A stretch of DNA of 64,000 nucleotides from Trypanosoma brucei gambiense DAL972 (Eukaryota; Euglenozoa; Kinetoplastea; Trypanosomatida; Trypanosomatidae). The DNA is taken from assembly GCF_000210295.1 (NCBI RefSeq), contig NC_026742.1:1426001-1490000 (forward strand), in the 5' to 3' direction. Of the stretch, positions 1 through 10,061 are shown piece by piece; position 1 is the first letter of the stretch; the number at the start of each line of letters is the position of its first letter. Position numbers and translations under genes: made by a program. Under the pieces are notes generated by a model. The model had not been told where the DNA came from. It ran no database searches and saw nothing but the letters and a program-made list of their open reading frames with translations.

Positions 1-1528
1 TACCACCTTCTTCTTTAGGTCGCTCCTTCTGTCGGTCCCGCCTGAGGTTTTTGGCAACATGGTGCTTCAACAGTTGTGTATAGCTCCTTAAAATTTTATC
101 CCGCGTATCATTTGTAAGTAGGGATGGGGGATCCCGGCACCAGTGTTCCGCCACAGGAATGTCCACGCGACGCTTCATACCACCTTCGAATTCGTTAAAC
201 GGGCCAGGTGCAAACGCCAGCAACATGGCAGACTTCGTGTCAACATTCTCCAACGGAAGCTCCTGGAAAAAGGGGGAGAAGTTTTCCATCAGACTCATGG
301 GTTGGCACCCGTCCTCGGGTTCTTCATCCCCGAGCCACTGGGACTTTCGCAACGCGGCTGAGCATAAGGCTACCGAGGATGACCCCACAGGATCTGAATG
401 CCTCTTTTGTATTGCCTTAATAGGATTGAGGGAAGGATTCCAGGAGAAGCACGGAACGGCAGGGTCCTCATTCTCCACACGTATCTGCGCTGGGTAGCGA
501 TAGGGTGCAACAGTTACTCCATCCACCACATCACTATACAAAAAAGGGAATGCGATTTGCCGCTCAGTAAGCATAGTGAAGCGCGGTTTCCGAGGATCAT
601 CCCGGTGGATAACACGCCGAAGATCGTTAAATTCTGTCCATTCACCTTCTTCTTCTTGTATCGTCGAGGGTGCCTCAAATTTGGGTGCCCTAGGAATCGC
701 TATATGCATCGCCTTTGCCGCGTAAAATGACTTCAAGTCCCACAGATAATAATAATTCCGGTCGTCCAAATTGGGAAGAATGGGAATAGCGTTCCGGAAC
801 AGGGTTTCTATCACATCGATGGTAAAATAGTAACCATTGGGACGCCGGGACCCGCGAATTTGGTTTGGGTGGACAAGCCGTGGAAAGGGGTCGTAGAACC
901 AGTCCAGCACCGCCGCAGCATCTTCCTCGTCCAGATCGTCGTACAATGCCGGTGGCGGCTCCCTGTCCATAATGTAGTCACTGAAGTCTATTGGAGGTTC
1001 ATTCTCGTTGCCTTTGCTTATCACCCGACGAAAAGTACCACATTCCTGCTGCAGTTCAACTTTGTGTGAACGCATTTTAGTCCATATCGAGCCCCACTGA
1101 GCTAGGTAGAGTGGCTCGGGTGCCGTTGGCGTGTCCTCAACAAGCGTAAGCACACCTCTCATGTGATACACGACGTTGACGTATCGAGCCTCTTCCCACG
1201 GCATTGGCATGTTTTCTAGCAGTTTGTACAATGCCAGAGGCATGTACCTCAGCAAAGCGACACACAGCTTCCGCTCGGCATTGAAGCGTTTACCACTTAA
1301 ATCACCGTTATCCTTCACCAGTTTACGCAAGTACTCCGGGGGTACTTCATCCTTTTGAGCAACGGCTTCCTGGTATGTCGCACGGTACCCATACCGTTTT
1401 GTGTTGAGGTTTCGCCACTCCGCAATCTGCCTACGGTGACCGGATGACCACTTCTCAGTGACTCCCTCACCGTTATACTGATGCTCAAAGCCATCCTCCG
1501 TCAGGGAAATTCCACCACCAGACTTCAT
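1..1528 (-). CDS. PRP8: Pre-mRNA-splicing factor PRP8, N-terminal part (cut by window edge)
   Basis: The frame stays open on the minus strand from an ATG at 1528 to the left edge, about 509 codons. It translates to recognisable PRP8 N-terminal blocks: KLLENMPMPWEEAR, the PPPALYDDLDEEDAAAVLDW stretch with WFYDP behind it, YYYLWDLKSFYAAKAMHIAI, and LLAFAPGPFN. PRP8 is the central U5 snRNP scaffold that cradles the spliceosome active site. In trypanosomes it serves trans-splicing of the spliced leader and the few cis-introns. The full protein is about 2,300-2,400 residues in this family, so most of it lies outside the window. The proline-rich N-terminus of animal PRP8 is missing or very short here, since conserved sequence begins within about 60 residues. 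It is the most downstream gene of the minus-strand block in this window. Identification is firm; the 3' end cannot be seen. Confidence 0.95.
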   Translation of the reverse strand, partial: MKSGGGISLTEDGFEHQYNGEGVTEKWSSGHRRQIAEWRNLNTKRYGYRATYQEAVAQKDEVPPEYLRKLVKDNGDLSGKRFNAERKLCVALLRYMPLALYKLLENMPMPWEEARYVNVVYHMRGVLTLVEDTPTAPEPLYLAQWGSIWTKMRSHKVELQQECGTFRRVISKGNENEPPIDFSDYIMDREPPPALYDDLDEEDAAAVLDWFYDPFPRLVHPNQIRGSRRPNGYYFTIDVIETLFRNAIPILPNLDDRNYYYLWDLKSFYAAKAMHIAIPRAPKFEAPSTIQEEEGEWTEFNDLRRVIHRDDPRKPRFTMLTERQIAFPFLYSDVVDGVTVAPYRYPAQIRVENEDPAVPCFSWNPSLNPIKAIQKRHSDPVGSSSVALCSAALRKSQWLGDEEPEDGCQPMSLMENFSPFFQELPLENVDTKSAMLLAFAPGPFNEFEGGMKRRVDIPVAEHWCRDPPSLLTNDTRDKILRSYTQLLKHHVAKNLRRDRQKERPKEEGG

Positions 1529-2603
1529 TCTGCACCACTCTATGGCCTACCCAGGCCCAGGGAACCGCGTTTGCCGTGCCCTCAGTAGATTTCTGCGCCG
1601 AAACCTAAACAACGCCAAAAACTACCCTTATGTGTTTTACCTTTACGAACAAAACGTTGGACAGAAGTGTGAACAGAATAGGCAAACAGAAGCACGGATA
1701 TATTTAAACGTGCACACACCATGGTTAAAAGTCCGGGAATTTCTTCTTCGACGATCTAAGACAATATGGTGACCTCAGCACGGAGTTGCAACACTCCACG
1801 TTACTCCTCGAGGGAGAGTTCTGAACCTCTACACATGTAAAACCATTTTAGACATCGAAACAGTGTTAGCAAACGCATATACACTAAAAAAAACCCTCAG
1901 AAATGGGGAGAGGTTTGATCACGCAGACGTTGCTGCACTACATCTACTTTTTTTTTTTTTAAGAACCCTCTAGATTTAAAATAACTAACCAGGAAGACAG
2001 ACTACCAACATGCCTTGCGGAATGGAGAGAAGCTAAGCCATACTAGGAAGGGCGCAAAGGGAACATCTCCAACAAAGAATTAATAGATTCCAGAGGCAGA
2101 CACACAACTCCAAATATCCTATCGGGAAGATGCATCAGTAACACTCAAGTCCCATATAGGGTTCCGGATGCAAAGGCCTCGCAGAGGCCACGTGCCGTTT
2201 CAGATAGTTACGAGGGACCACACACACCCTTCAGCACTGCCTCAACTTCACGTCAAACATTTCTTTTCTTCCTAAGACAGAGGGTAGAATATTACAGTTT
2301 GCACGAAAGGGAAGGACAAAAGCGCACTGAATCCACTTGTCGACCACGCCAGCGACCTCGTTGTTGCGAAAACGATACACAAAGAGGGACCAGCAGACCA
2401 GGGGCAAAAAAAAAAAAGTGCAGTCGGTTAGCTTGTTCACGGAGCGAGCCGGCAAAAAACGATAAAAACAAAAATAGCGAAGATGATCACGATGACAATC
2501 ATCACTAATACACTAAAAAGTAATCGGCCCGACCAGGCTCCTCCACCCGGTGCTCAACTAGCAGCAAGACAACCCGGTTGAGAAACCACCTGAGGTAAGC
2601 GCA
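1529..2603. other. Intergenic: PRP8 5' flank and 3' UTR of the upstream minus-strand gene
   Basis: No supported gene. It contains A/T homopolymers near 1885 and 1950-1963 and a run of A at 2406-2417. On the minus strand these read as T-rich tracts suited to trans-splicing and polyadenylation signals. Confidence 0.6.
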
Positions 2604-4412
2604 TCACAACTCGGGAATCGCCTTGAAAATGTAAGCGGCAGGTTTCCGCTTCTGAATCTGTACCGCCGCATTGATTACATCGGGCCAGCGGACCTCACGT
2701 TCGGTTCGTCGTTGCATGAAGCGTAGGGGCTGAAAACCAGCGAAACTCCCGGTGCGGGTGTAATGACTTTCGTAAAACCATTTCACAGGGCGAGACTGAA
2801 TGCGGCGCTGCTTCCGGAAATCCGCGTCTGTGGTGTCGGGAACATGTTCCTGATACTGTTCCTGAGAAGGGGTATTCTCTATGCCCCATTCCATTTGAGG
2901 TGCCCAGAAGCGGAAATCCGCCCACTCCTCCTTCCAGTACCACGCTCTCATCTCAGACATTTTTGCCGACCGAAGTGTGCCGTCAGGCTGCCGAATAACA
3001 AAGCGCCTCCTCTTTTCATTCGTCGGATCGAGCTCCAGTTTCTTTAAAGCTTCATGGCCCACGTTGACACCAATTTCAGCGAACATCCAGTTATGCTCGG
3101 ACTTGTTGGCGTGCTGGCGATGGGGGCCTGCCCAAATAGGCATTTGCCCGTACTGTTGTACCGGCTCTCCCGTCCTTCCAATCATCTCGGGAAACATACG
3201 ACGGTACACGTCGTAATTGTCTCCCCAGTAATCTTCGTAATCTTGCTCCGTTTGCAAAAAACGGTAAGGATCATCCATTTCCCACACATTCGCATAACTC
3301 GCCTCGCGTCGGTTCACAAGATCCCGAAAGAGGAACCTATCACTATAGAACGTAATCTTTTGCTCTGCAAATCGCATTTTCCCATAGAAGAGTCCATGCT
3401 TACGCGCACGGACGTCCCGTATCCACTCCAACGCGAAGAGTCTTTTCGGCAGGGACCAGTCAGGTTCCACGCAGGCGTCATAGCAAGCCTTGAAGTGGTG
3501 CCACACAAGAATTTTGCGGACCAGAGTAAAATCTAGTCCATACATCTTCGACAACCGCTCGGGTGGCCACCTCTCAGGCGCCTTGCTCCAGAGAGCAAAG
3601 AGTTCTGGGCCCAACTCATCACGAACCTTATAATCCTCATTTATTTCGTAACGAAGTCGCTTGGACATATCAAAGAATTCAGGCGTACCCAAACTTGTTT
3701 GGAACGCTATTTTCCGCTGTAACTGCTCTTTGTTGTGTGGTGAATTCTGGGTCAAAGCTTCCAGCCAAAGAATGTCGACCGGGGACATAACCGCTAACAA
3801 AGGGCGGATTCGCCTGTCAAAGTGCTCTCGTAAACGCTGCATTCCTTCTTCGTCAAGGGACTTAAACCATTCGTTGAGGAACTGGATGTAATCACCAAAT
3901 GTACAGGGATAACCTGCGTTGCGGTCACCGAACTCAAGCGTCTTCCACCGTTCTTTGATGATGTTACGAATAACGTCGTCATCAGACATTGTATTATCTT
4001 TTCCGGAAGCTAGTGAGCGCATATAACTTCTATACGTTGCTATCTTCTCCGCATTCGTTTTGCTCTTTAGTTTTAACAGCTCGAGAGAAAGAATGTTCTG
4101 AAGATACCATGCACCAAACGGATTTGCCCACCAGGGGATGTCGTATCGCCGGTCTTTAAGCGATTTTGGCATGTCCATGAACGGCTGCAACGCCTCATCC
4201 ATATCCTCGGATCGCGGCCGAGATTGCCAAAGATCCCATTGGGGAGCATCAAAAGACTTCATTACACTTAAATCCCTCGTCCAAACCTTAGGGTCACGCC
4301 ACTGCAGCGGCTTCGGGGGCTCCGTTAAAACGTGGTGTTTCCATGATTTGTGCTCACGGGGCCCCCGTTTGTTAAATGGGTATCGGCGCTGGATGTAAGC
4401 CCGTCGAAGCAT
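2604..4412 (-). CDS. Large probable mitochondrial (mitoribosome-like) protein
   Basis: 602 residues from the ATG at 4412. The frame runs open further upstream, but only with a GTG at 4529 and no ATG, so 4412 is preferred. The N-terminus (MLRRAYIQRRYPF) is basic and lacks acidic residues, like a mitochondrial presequence. The protein is rich in W, R, Y and D/E, as divergent trypanosome mitoribosomal proteins are. The segment RLSKMYGLDFTLVRKIL, near the middle, resembles the short helical motif found in Bot1/mS35-type and related mitoribosomal proteins, where a YG(L/I) is followed by a hydrophobic-R-V pattern. I infer a mitochondrial small-subunit ribosomal or assembly protein. No catalytic motif is visible. 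That it is a real conserved gene is nearly certain; the family call is tentative. Confidence 0.72.
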   Translation of the reverse strand: MLRRAYIQRRYPFNKRGPREHKSWKHHVLTEPPKPLQWRDPKVWTRDLSVMKSFDAPQWDLWQSRPRSEDMDEALQPFMDMPKSLKDRRYDIPWWANPFGAWYLQNILSLELLKLKSKTNAEKIATYRSYMRSLASGKDNTMSDDDVIRNIIKERWKTLEFGDRNAGYPCTFGDYIQFLNEWFKSLDEEGMQRLREHFDRRIRPLLAVMSPVDILWLEALTQNSPHNKEQLQRKIAFQTSLGTPEFFDMSKRLRYEINEDYKVRDELGPELFALWSKAPERWPPERLSKMYGLDFTLVRKILVWHHFKACYDACVEPDWSLPKRLFALEWIRDVRARKHGLFYGKMRFAEQKITFYSDRFLFRDLVNRREASYANVWEMDDPYRFLQTEQDYEDYWGDNYDVYRRMFPEMIGRTGEPVQQYGQMPIWAGPHRQHANKSEHNWMFAEIGVNVGHEALKKLELDPTNEKRRRFVIRQPDGTLRSAKMSEMRAWYWKEEWADFRFWAPQMEWGIENTPSQEQYQEHVPDTTDADFRKQRRIQSRPVKWFYESHYTRTGSFAGFQPLRFMQRRTEREVRWPDVINAAVQIQKRKPAAYIFKAIPEL

Positions 4413-4810
4413 GCGTCTGCCGCTATTTTTGAATCCTTCGACAGGGGTAACACACCTATGCTTCGCTATGCAGCACGATAGATCAAACAGGTAATTGTTT
4501 CCTCTCCTTTTGGGTGTGTTTTGACCCACTTAACTACGCTTATATTCATGCACATGCATGTTTGGCAAAGTACGGATACTAAACGGTTGAGCGGTTGGGG
4601 CAAACAACAGCACGTGCAATTACGCAGACACTTACACACAGATACGCAGGAAAGGGAAAAAAGTAGTGGATGTAGCAAACACCATTGTATCCAAACGACA
4701 ACGTGCATATGCAAACGAAGGAATAGCACATCCCCTCTGGGAGCAGCGTTGTATGGTTTCAGTGTCCCTTTCTTTCCTCCCTGTTTTTAAAAGTATCCTA
4801 CTACCAACAA
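4413..4810. other. Intergenic spacer
   Basis: No supported gene. It is read as the 5' UTR of the mitoribosome-like gene and the 3' UTR of the UNC50 gene on the minus strand. Confidence 0.6.
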
Positions 4811-5548
4811 CTAACTGCACCATGTCTGACAAAGGGACCAGTAAGACACATTCCAGCTCGTGAAAAGGGTTACCAATAGCATGAACACGACCACCAGGGG
4901 GACAGGGTACATTAGCCGCTGCTGCTGTGCCAACATGGGAAGCTCCAAGTAACCCAGAAATACAACGTACGCATACATCACAAGGCCGACTGTATGCAGA
5001 CAGTTACCAATTGCCCGGGGCAAGCAGGAATTGTGGAGAACTATAGGAAGAAGCACAAACTGAATGACTTTCGTCCAGATAAAATAAGGAAAATAACCAT
5101 TGCAGTGAACATCAAATGAATAACGCCAGTCGACCTCCCATCCAGATTCATGCGGTTGACTCGAAGCCGCAAGAAAATGATTCGCAAATAGCCAAGTTAC
5201 CGTAGCAATGGCACCGCCTGCAACAAAGTAACCGAGCAACACAGAATATAGCGTGTTGTACAGAATTTGGAGCAAACCTCCTCGCAACGCCAAACCATAC
5301 GCTGCAACTGTTAGAACTAAGGAAAATATCTGAAGTACAATAAAGGCAGGATCATCCCTGTGATAATGATTCTTAGTCATTTTCCGCGCCTTACTCATTT
5401 TACTAATCAACGACGGCTTCACACAAAGGGAATACATCTGGGCCAATGCCGAATCCAACTCCATCTGATCATACTGAAAGGCACGTCGAGCAAACTCGGG
5501 CAACCTGGACACCCATCTCGACGAGAGCGTGAATCCTCCTTGTGCCAT
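4811..5548 (-). CDS. UNC50: UNC-50 family Golgi/ER membrane protein
   Basis: 245 residues with an ATG start at 5548. Family signatures are in the right order: an N-terminal amphipathic region with QMELDSALAQM (28-38), RDDPAF (64-69), VDWRYSFDVHCNGYFP (139-154) and FLGYLELPML (197-206). Five to six hydrophobic segments follow the RDDPAF motif (about 68-90, 92-121, 150-172, 180-205 and 214-232). Length matches the usual 240-280 residues. UNC-50/Gmh1 proteins are Golgi or ER multi-pass proteins. They are linked to receptor trafficking in animals and to Arf-GEF recruitment in yeast. Role in trypanosomes is inferred from the family only. Neighbours give no further clue. Confidence 0.93.
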   Translation of the reverse strand: MAQGGFTLSSRWVSRLPEFARRAFQYDQMELDSALAQMYSLCVKPSLISKMSKARKMTKNHYHRDDPAFIVLQIFSLVLTVAAYGLALRGGLLQILYNTLYSVLLGYFVAGGAIATVTWLFANHFLAASSQPHESGWEVDWRYSFDVHCNGYFPYFIWTKVIQFVLLPIVLHNSCLPRAIGNCLHTVGLVMYAYVVFLGYLELPMLAQQQRLMYPVPLVVVFMLLVTLFTSWNVSYWSLCQTWCS

Positions 5549-5867
5549 CTATACCTTGGTAAAAGGCGGTTACGCTACAGTTATATCGAAGCTATAAAGG
5601 GTTCACTTCCTATTTTCACCTACCGAGTAAAGAAAGATAGTACATAATAAATGACTACGATACCCGCGCGCTGTAACAGGCTCACTTGCTAAAATGCCTG
5701 CAAAGAAATGCATAAATTTTTTACTCTACCACTTTCATGAGGGAAGAAACGCAACACCGGAGCTGAGTGTAAACCACCCCGCCTTAATCACCTTGAGAAA
5801 CTTCTTTTCATTCTCCTATGTAATTGTGAACGTACATTCTAAGTGAAGCAGTACCCTGCTCTTTTAT
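5549..5867. other. Intergenic spacer
   Basis: About 320 bases between UNC50 and the STPGR gene, with no gene seen. On the minus strand it has C/T-rich stretches expected for the UNC50 splice acceptor. Confidence 0.55.
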
Positions 5868-7298
5868 CTACATATTATCGGACTGGTTGATTGTGCGGTT
5901 GAACGACTTCTTTAGAAATGTGGTGTCACACGAATAATGTCCCGGCCCAGGAAACCTATCAACAGTCCGCTTAAACCTGCCATCACAGCCCCACTTACTT
6001 CGTCCAGAGCTCGCTCTACCAAACGAGGAGTCATGGCAGACATCATATTGCCCGGGGCCCGGGTAATCGCTCCTGGTGGCTGTAGAAGTTAAACGGGGAG
6101 CAGAGCCGAGGTAGCCACCACTAGTACATTTGGGCTTTATAAAGTCGTAATGTTCATCATCGAGAAAATTCATAGTGCCTTGATGAGCTTTTGGCTTGAT
6201 AAATTCAGAGACAGCTTCATTTAGTACGCGCAAGGGATGAATGCGGCGAGGTACACGCTCAGCTTCACGATGGGGTACAAGGTCATCCCTCTCTTCAGCC
6301 GGTTTTGGTGTTGGAAAACGGGCGACGTTAGACCAAAATGGAACTGAAGCCAACTGGTATTTTGGCCCCTTCCTCGGAATCTGGGCGTCGTATGATCCGG
6401 GCCCAATGTTCGACCGCGCCGGGTATTTTATCCTCTCGGATACCGAGATGAATGGTTTACACCTCCCTTCCTCGCTATGCACATGAGGCCGTCGCGGGGC
6501 AATTTCACCCGTGTACGCTCCCGGACCAGGATATGGGTTTGGCCCATAGGGGCCATCCCGAGCTGATTTGGTTCCAAAAGCAATTAAAGTCTCTGGATTT
6601 GCTGCCCTGTATTGCTCTTTACTCCGAAAAACACTGGGCAAATTGTAGGCTCCTGGGCCCGGGTTGCCGCTTCCACCACCGTTCTGCGAACGCTCAGTTT
6701 TGGAAGTGAATGAAATGGTGGGCTTCCTATTGTAGATCGACGTAAAGGAACCGGCAGATTCGTAATGTCCGGGGCCGGGACATTTGTTTGTTTCGAGTGG
6801 CTTACGGCCGCTATACTCATCGAAACATAACGTTCCCGACTTCGAGCGACGGTGCTTGCAGTTCGGATCATAATAACCGGGCCCTGGGGCAATGTGTCCC
6901 GTTGTATCTGGTTGACGAGAAAATCTGATCGGATGGGACCGCGACCGACGCTTGGTCGGGTGTCCATCAACCGTGTACGCACCAGGCCCGGGGAAGTCAA
7001 TGGCCCCATAACCGGCAAACCGTTCTACCTTGGAATTAAAAGGAACCGTTGATATACAACCCTTCTGCAAATCGGCTGGTGTGATGTTGTAGGTACCAAC
7101 ACCAGGTATAGCAGCAGCAGCTTCTGCTCCAAACCGTTTGCTAGTGCTGCCAAACGGCGCCATACCACGGCAACTACGTTGATAGCTGACGTTTATGTCA
7201 TACGACCCAGGACCAACTCCTGGACCAGTACAGCCTCCAGCACATATACCGGGGACTTTCGCTCTGGAAAGAGGCAATTCTTCGACCAAATAACTCAT
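5868..7298 (-). CDS. Sperm-tail PG-rich repeat (STPGR/SHIPPO) protein, probably axonemal
   Basis: 476 residues, ATG at 7298. About ten spaced PGPGxY-type repeats are visible, for example GVGPGSYDI, FPGPGAYTV, APGPGYYDP, CPGPGHYES, NPGPGAYNL, YPGPGAYTG, NIGPGSYDA, YPGPGQYDV and FPGPGHYSC. They are separated by about 35-50 basic, S/T-rich residues. This is the STPGR pattern seen in ODF3/SHIPPO1 and CIMAP proteins, which bind inside or along axonemal microtubules. A flagellar location in the trypanosome is therefore likely but inferred. No membrane segment or enzyme domain is present. The repeat count is by eye, and some copies are degenerate. Confidence 0.9.
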   Translation of the reverse strand: MSYLVEELPLSRAKVPGICAGGCTGPGVGPGSYDINVSYQRSCRGMAPFGSTSKRFGAEAAAAIPGVGTYNITPADLQKGCISTVPFNSKVERFAGYGAIDFPGPGAYTVDGHPTKRRSRSHPIRFSRQPDTTGHIAPGPGYYDPNCKHRRSKSGTLCFDEYSGRKPLETNKCPGPGHYESAGSFTSIYNRKPTISFTSKTERSQNGGGSGNPGPGAYNLPSVFRSKEQYRAANPETLIAFGTKSARDGPYGPNPYPGPGAYTGEIAPRRPHVHSEEGRCKPFISVSERIKYPARSNIGPGSYDAQIPRKGPKYQLASVPFWSNVARFPTPKPAEERDDLVPHREAERVPRRIHPLRVLNEAVSEFIKPKAHQGTMNFLDDEHYDFIKPKCTSGGYLGSAPRLTSTATRSDYPGPGQYDVCHDSSFGRASSGRSKWGCDGRFKRTVDRFPGPGHYSCDTTFLKKSFNRTINQSDNM

Positions 7299-7601
7299 CT
7301 CCTTGGTGGAAGTAAAAAAGGTAAGATAGTTTGGATATTAATGATAACAGCAATCGCAAATGAACACGCCAACGACGTTAAAAGGAAAAGATTCCTTACA
7401 GCACACCCTTATCCTCGAAAAAAAAAAACGCAAACAAGCTGTAGCTACATCGCCTCTAAATGCGAGGCAGATACACTGCACAGCATTGTCTCCTTGTATT
7501 ATTTCGATGTCCCCTTGACTAGTGTGCGCAACTGTTGAGCAAGAGCTCACCTCACTCCACTATCATATTGACTGCCGATTTTACGTCGGATTTTTGTATG
7601 C
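7299..7601. other. Intergenic spacer
   Basis: About 300 bases, no gene seen. It includes a run of A at 7419-7428, which is a T-tract on the minus coding strand. Confidence 0.5.
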
Positions 7602-10025
7602 TCATATGGCAAAAAATAGAAACACCATTAAGCTTACAATAATACACAACACCACTACAATATGAGATGCAAAAAAACGGCAGCTTATTCTTTTAAACGG
7701 TCGAGATGCGCAGTTCGAACAGAAAAGTGTATCGGATTGAGGCTTATTGTATGCGACCGAGCCTAGTTTGAACATCACGAAACACTGGTTACAATAAGGA
7801 AAAGAAATAGATTGACTGATTTCTGTCCTGGTGAGCGAACCCCCTCTGGGACAACGGGGTTTACTGCGGCAACACGAACCGTAAACCTCTTCACAAAGGA
7901 AACATTCCCAAATTGCTGACTGTTGAGGATGGTTCACACAACAATGTTTGTCTGATGAGAGAAGCCAGAGCTTGTGTCCGTTGCTGCATTGTGGGATCCA
8001 TGACTTGTAGTATAACTCAAAAACAAAAACGAGGGCTGTCTCCATCCACTCCGTTAAAGTGACCAAACGTGGAAATTCGTCACTGAAACCAACATTAGAA
8101 GACTGGGCATAGAAAGGAATACCCTCGTTTTCAGCATTGAATCTTACATCTACAGGTCCCGAAAAATTGCACGACAGCCGAGCACCACGAAAATAAAGAT
8201 CCTTACTGTCCCCCACACGATCCGTATATTCTCCTTCACCAGAAGGACGTGGGGAAGCGCTCGTCGCTGCCGTTAATCTGGACACGCGAGAGGAGCGTCG
8301 TTCGTCAACCACACGTATTATTCCGTCAAAAGATTTCGCAAGATAATCAAGAGATAAACGCAGTGAACACTTTGTATCATCGCTTATACCATCCTCCCCC
8401 AGCCGCACCTCCGTAGCCAGATAAACTTCGGCAAGAAAATGAAGCGTTTCCTCGGCGTGTGGTTTCATTATTCGCATTATTCCATCTTCACCCATCCAAT
8501 TTAGAGTAAAGTAGCGACAGATTGTTTCGATGATACCGCATCTTGCATTAGTGGTAGCGTTACTCACTTCACGAAACACGTTTTGTACCGCTGTGGATGT
8601 GAATACTTCAACACATCGTGACCAAATCGTCGCTCCTGTAACGTCGATAGCTTCCAAAAAGCTGCTTCTCAAGAACATGAGAATGACGTCAAACAGGATA
8701 AAACTATAAGCTTCATAATGATGAACAACGTACGACTCGCTGACATCATCCACACGTCCTGTAGGACTCACCACGGCATACCACAGCTCAAGTGCATTGT
8801 TAAAGTGTTCTCTTCTGCAGTCATCGTAATTCTCAAATGAGATCAGTGCTTGACGCAAGACACTTAGAGTATTTCGATAAAACGAAATGTGGGGATTAAG
8901 CACATCCCACACCGCAGGGGTAATATGAGAATCACAAAAATCTTTTCTCACTGCATTATCACCTTCCCAACAGCTTGTATAAATTCTCCCGCGATCTTTC
9001 TGACAAAGTGCGAAAAGGCACTCTGTCAAAAAAGGAACTAGTCTGAATACCAGCGCAGCCGAAGCAACGTCTCTGCAAGAAAGTCGATGTTTCTCACGGT
9101 CTACCTTACTTACACTCCTCGCCCAGAGATGACTTGGTGCCGATAAAAGCAACGCAGCCGTAACGTCTGATACCGACCACTGAATATCTCCGAAAGAACG
9201 CTTGGAACTAAGTTTCTGAATGCAAGTTGACGATACAAAATATTGAATGTAAGCAGTCAACAACCGGTGGTATAAAGGCAACCCCGTAATAGATGAACCT
9301 TTAAATAAACGAACAACCGACTTGAAAAATACATTAATTTTTCCTCCCATAGCATTTATTCGAGGTAGCCTCACAACGTCGCTAGAGCATTCCTCTGTAC
9401 GGCGGACGCCGTAGAGTAGCATACGCAAAATGAAATAAGAAATCGGCGAACACCGAAGGGAAGTCAAAACACGCCTACTGCTCGGTTCCAGTCGTGTCAC
9501 GAGTGGTGGTGCCCAGAACGGTACAAGCATTAATGGGGGGCAGCGGGAACGTGGAAGGTCAAACAAGTTGGCTTCGGGTGCCTCCTCAAACAGCTCATGA
9601 AACGTCGGATGGAAGGTGGAAAACGGAAAGTCAAAATAACGGAGGTACGAGCCAGTTTCTATTTCGGTTTCAGCGTCTCCCTTCCAAGATTTCTTTAGCT
9701 TCACAGCAAAGTCATGTTGCGGAAGCGACAGGGCCTCCAGCAAGTAACAGAAATAGCCCCCAGGAGCCAAGAATCGAAATAGTGCGAGCGCTGTTTTACC
9801 ATTGGGGTTTGAGTTTGCAACATCCATCCATGATAATTCACCAGCTCCACTTCTACGTCCGTCGTGGAAAGGGGAACCAAACGTCATATCGCATATGTTG
9901 AGAAACCCACCTTTGTCCAAAAATGTGTCTAATACCAGTTTCGTTTCATAGTGAAGTGGTTGAAGTGGAAAAGAAACACGTTTGAAAAAATCTTCTAGAG
10001 AACTTATTTTCTTATCTACACCCAT
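7602..10025 (-). CDS. Tail-anchored protein resembling SMPD4 (neutral sphingomyelinase 3 family)
   Basis: 807 residues from the ATG at 10025 (MGVDKKISSLEDFF). The frame is open up to an ATG at 10247. The extra 74 codons, however, run through a long minus-strand pyrimidine tract ending in AG at 10061-10060, a textbook trans-splice acceptor, so the shorter form is preferred. Order and spacing of FLAPGG, then FDFP followed by a Ser, then a hydrophobic ISYFILRMLLYGV block and LYHRLLTAYIQYF recall SMPD4. It also has SMPD4's size and a C-terminal hydrophobic anchor (last 20 residues, VVVLCIIVSLMVFLFFAI). A Cys-rich stretch before the anchor (CSNGH, CCVNH, CFLCEEVYGSCC, CNQC, CSNC) could bind zinc. 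SMPD4 is an ER/nuclear-envelope tail-anchored protein with disputed sphingomyelinase activity. The gene is certain; the family call is an inference from remote motifs. Confidence 0.6.
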   Translation of the reverse strand: MGVDKKISSLEDFFKRVSFPLQPLHYETKLVLDTFLDKGGFLNICDMTFGSPFHDGRRSGAGELSWMDVANSNPNGKTALALFRFLAPGGYFCYLLEALSLPQHDFAVKLKKSWKGDAETEIETGSYLRYFDFPFSTFHPTFHELFEEAPEANLFDLPRSRCPPLMLVPFWAPPLVTRLEPSSRRVLTSLRCSPISYFILRMLLYGVRRTEECSSDVVRLPRINAMGGKINVFFKSVVRLFKGSSITGLPLYHRLLTAYIQYFVSSTCIQKLSSKRSFGDIQWSVSDVTAALLLSAPSHLWARSVSKVDREKHRLSCRDVASAALVFRLVPFLTECLFALCQKDRGRIYTSCWEGDNAVRKDFCDSHITPAVWDVLNPHISFYRNTLSVLRQALISFENYDDCRREHFNNALELWYAVVSPTGRVDDVSESYVVHHYEAYSFILFDVILMFLRSSFLEAIDVTGATIWSRCVEVFTSTAVQNVFREVSNATTNARCGIIETICRYFTLNWMGEDGIMRIMKPHAEETLHFLAEVYLATEVRLGEDGISDDTKCSLRLSLDYLAKSFDGIIRVVDERRSSRVSRLTAATSASPRPSGEGEYTDRVGDSKDLYFRGARLSCNFSGPVDVRFNAENEGIPFYAQSSNVGFSDEFPRLVTLTEWMETALVFVFELYYKSWIPQCSNGHKLWLLSSDKHCCVNHPQQSAIWECFLCEEVYGSCCRSKPRCPRGGSLTRTEISQSISFPYCNQCFVMFKLGSVAYNKPQSDTLFCSNCASRPFKRISCRFFASHIVVVLCIIVSLMVFLFFAI

Positions 10026-10059
10026 GCTTAATATAACTACGGCTACAAATTCTACAACT

Positions 10060-10061
10060 CT
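10060..10061 (-). promoter_or_regulatory. Probable trans-splice acceptor AG for the SMPD4-like gene
   Basis: On the minus strand a T/C-rich tract (about 10125-10062) ends in TTTTAG. The chosen ATG follows 34 bases later. This decides against the upstream ATG at 10247. Confidence 0.6.

Noticed and set aside
1..1525. Plus-strand frames over the first 1.5 kb
   Set aside because: The minus strand is continuously open and reads as PRP8; plus frames are shadows.
2025..2038. Sequence GAGAGAAGCTAAGC, similar to the end of the conserved 5' segment of ingi/L1Tc elements
   Set aside because: Only about 14 bases match, and nothing of the rest of that segment is near it.
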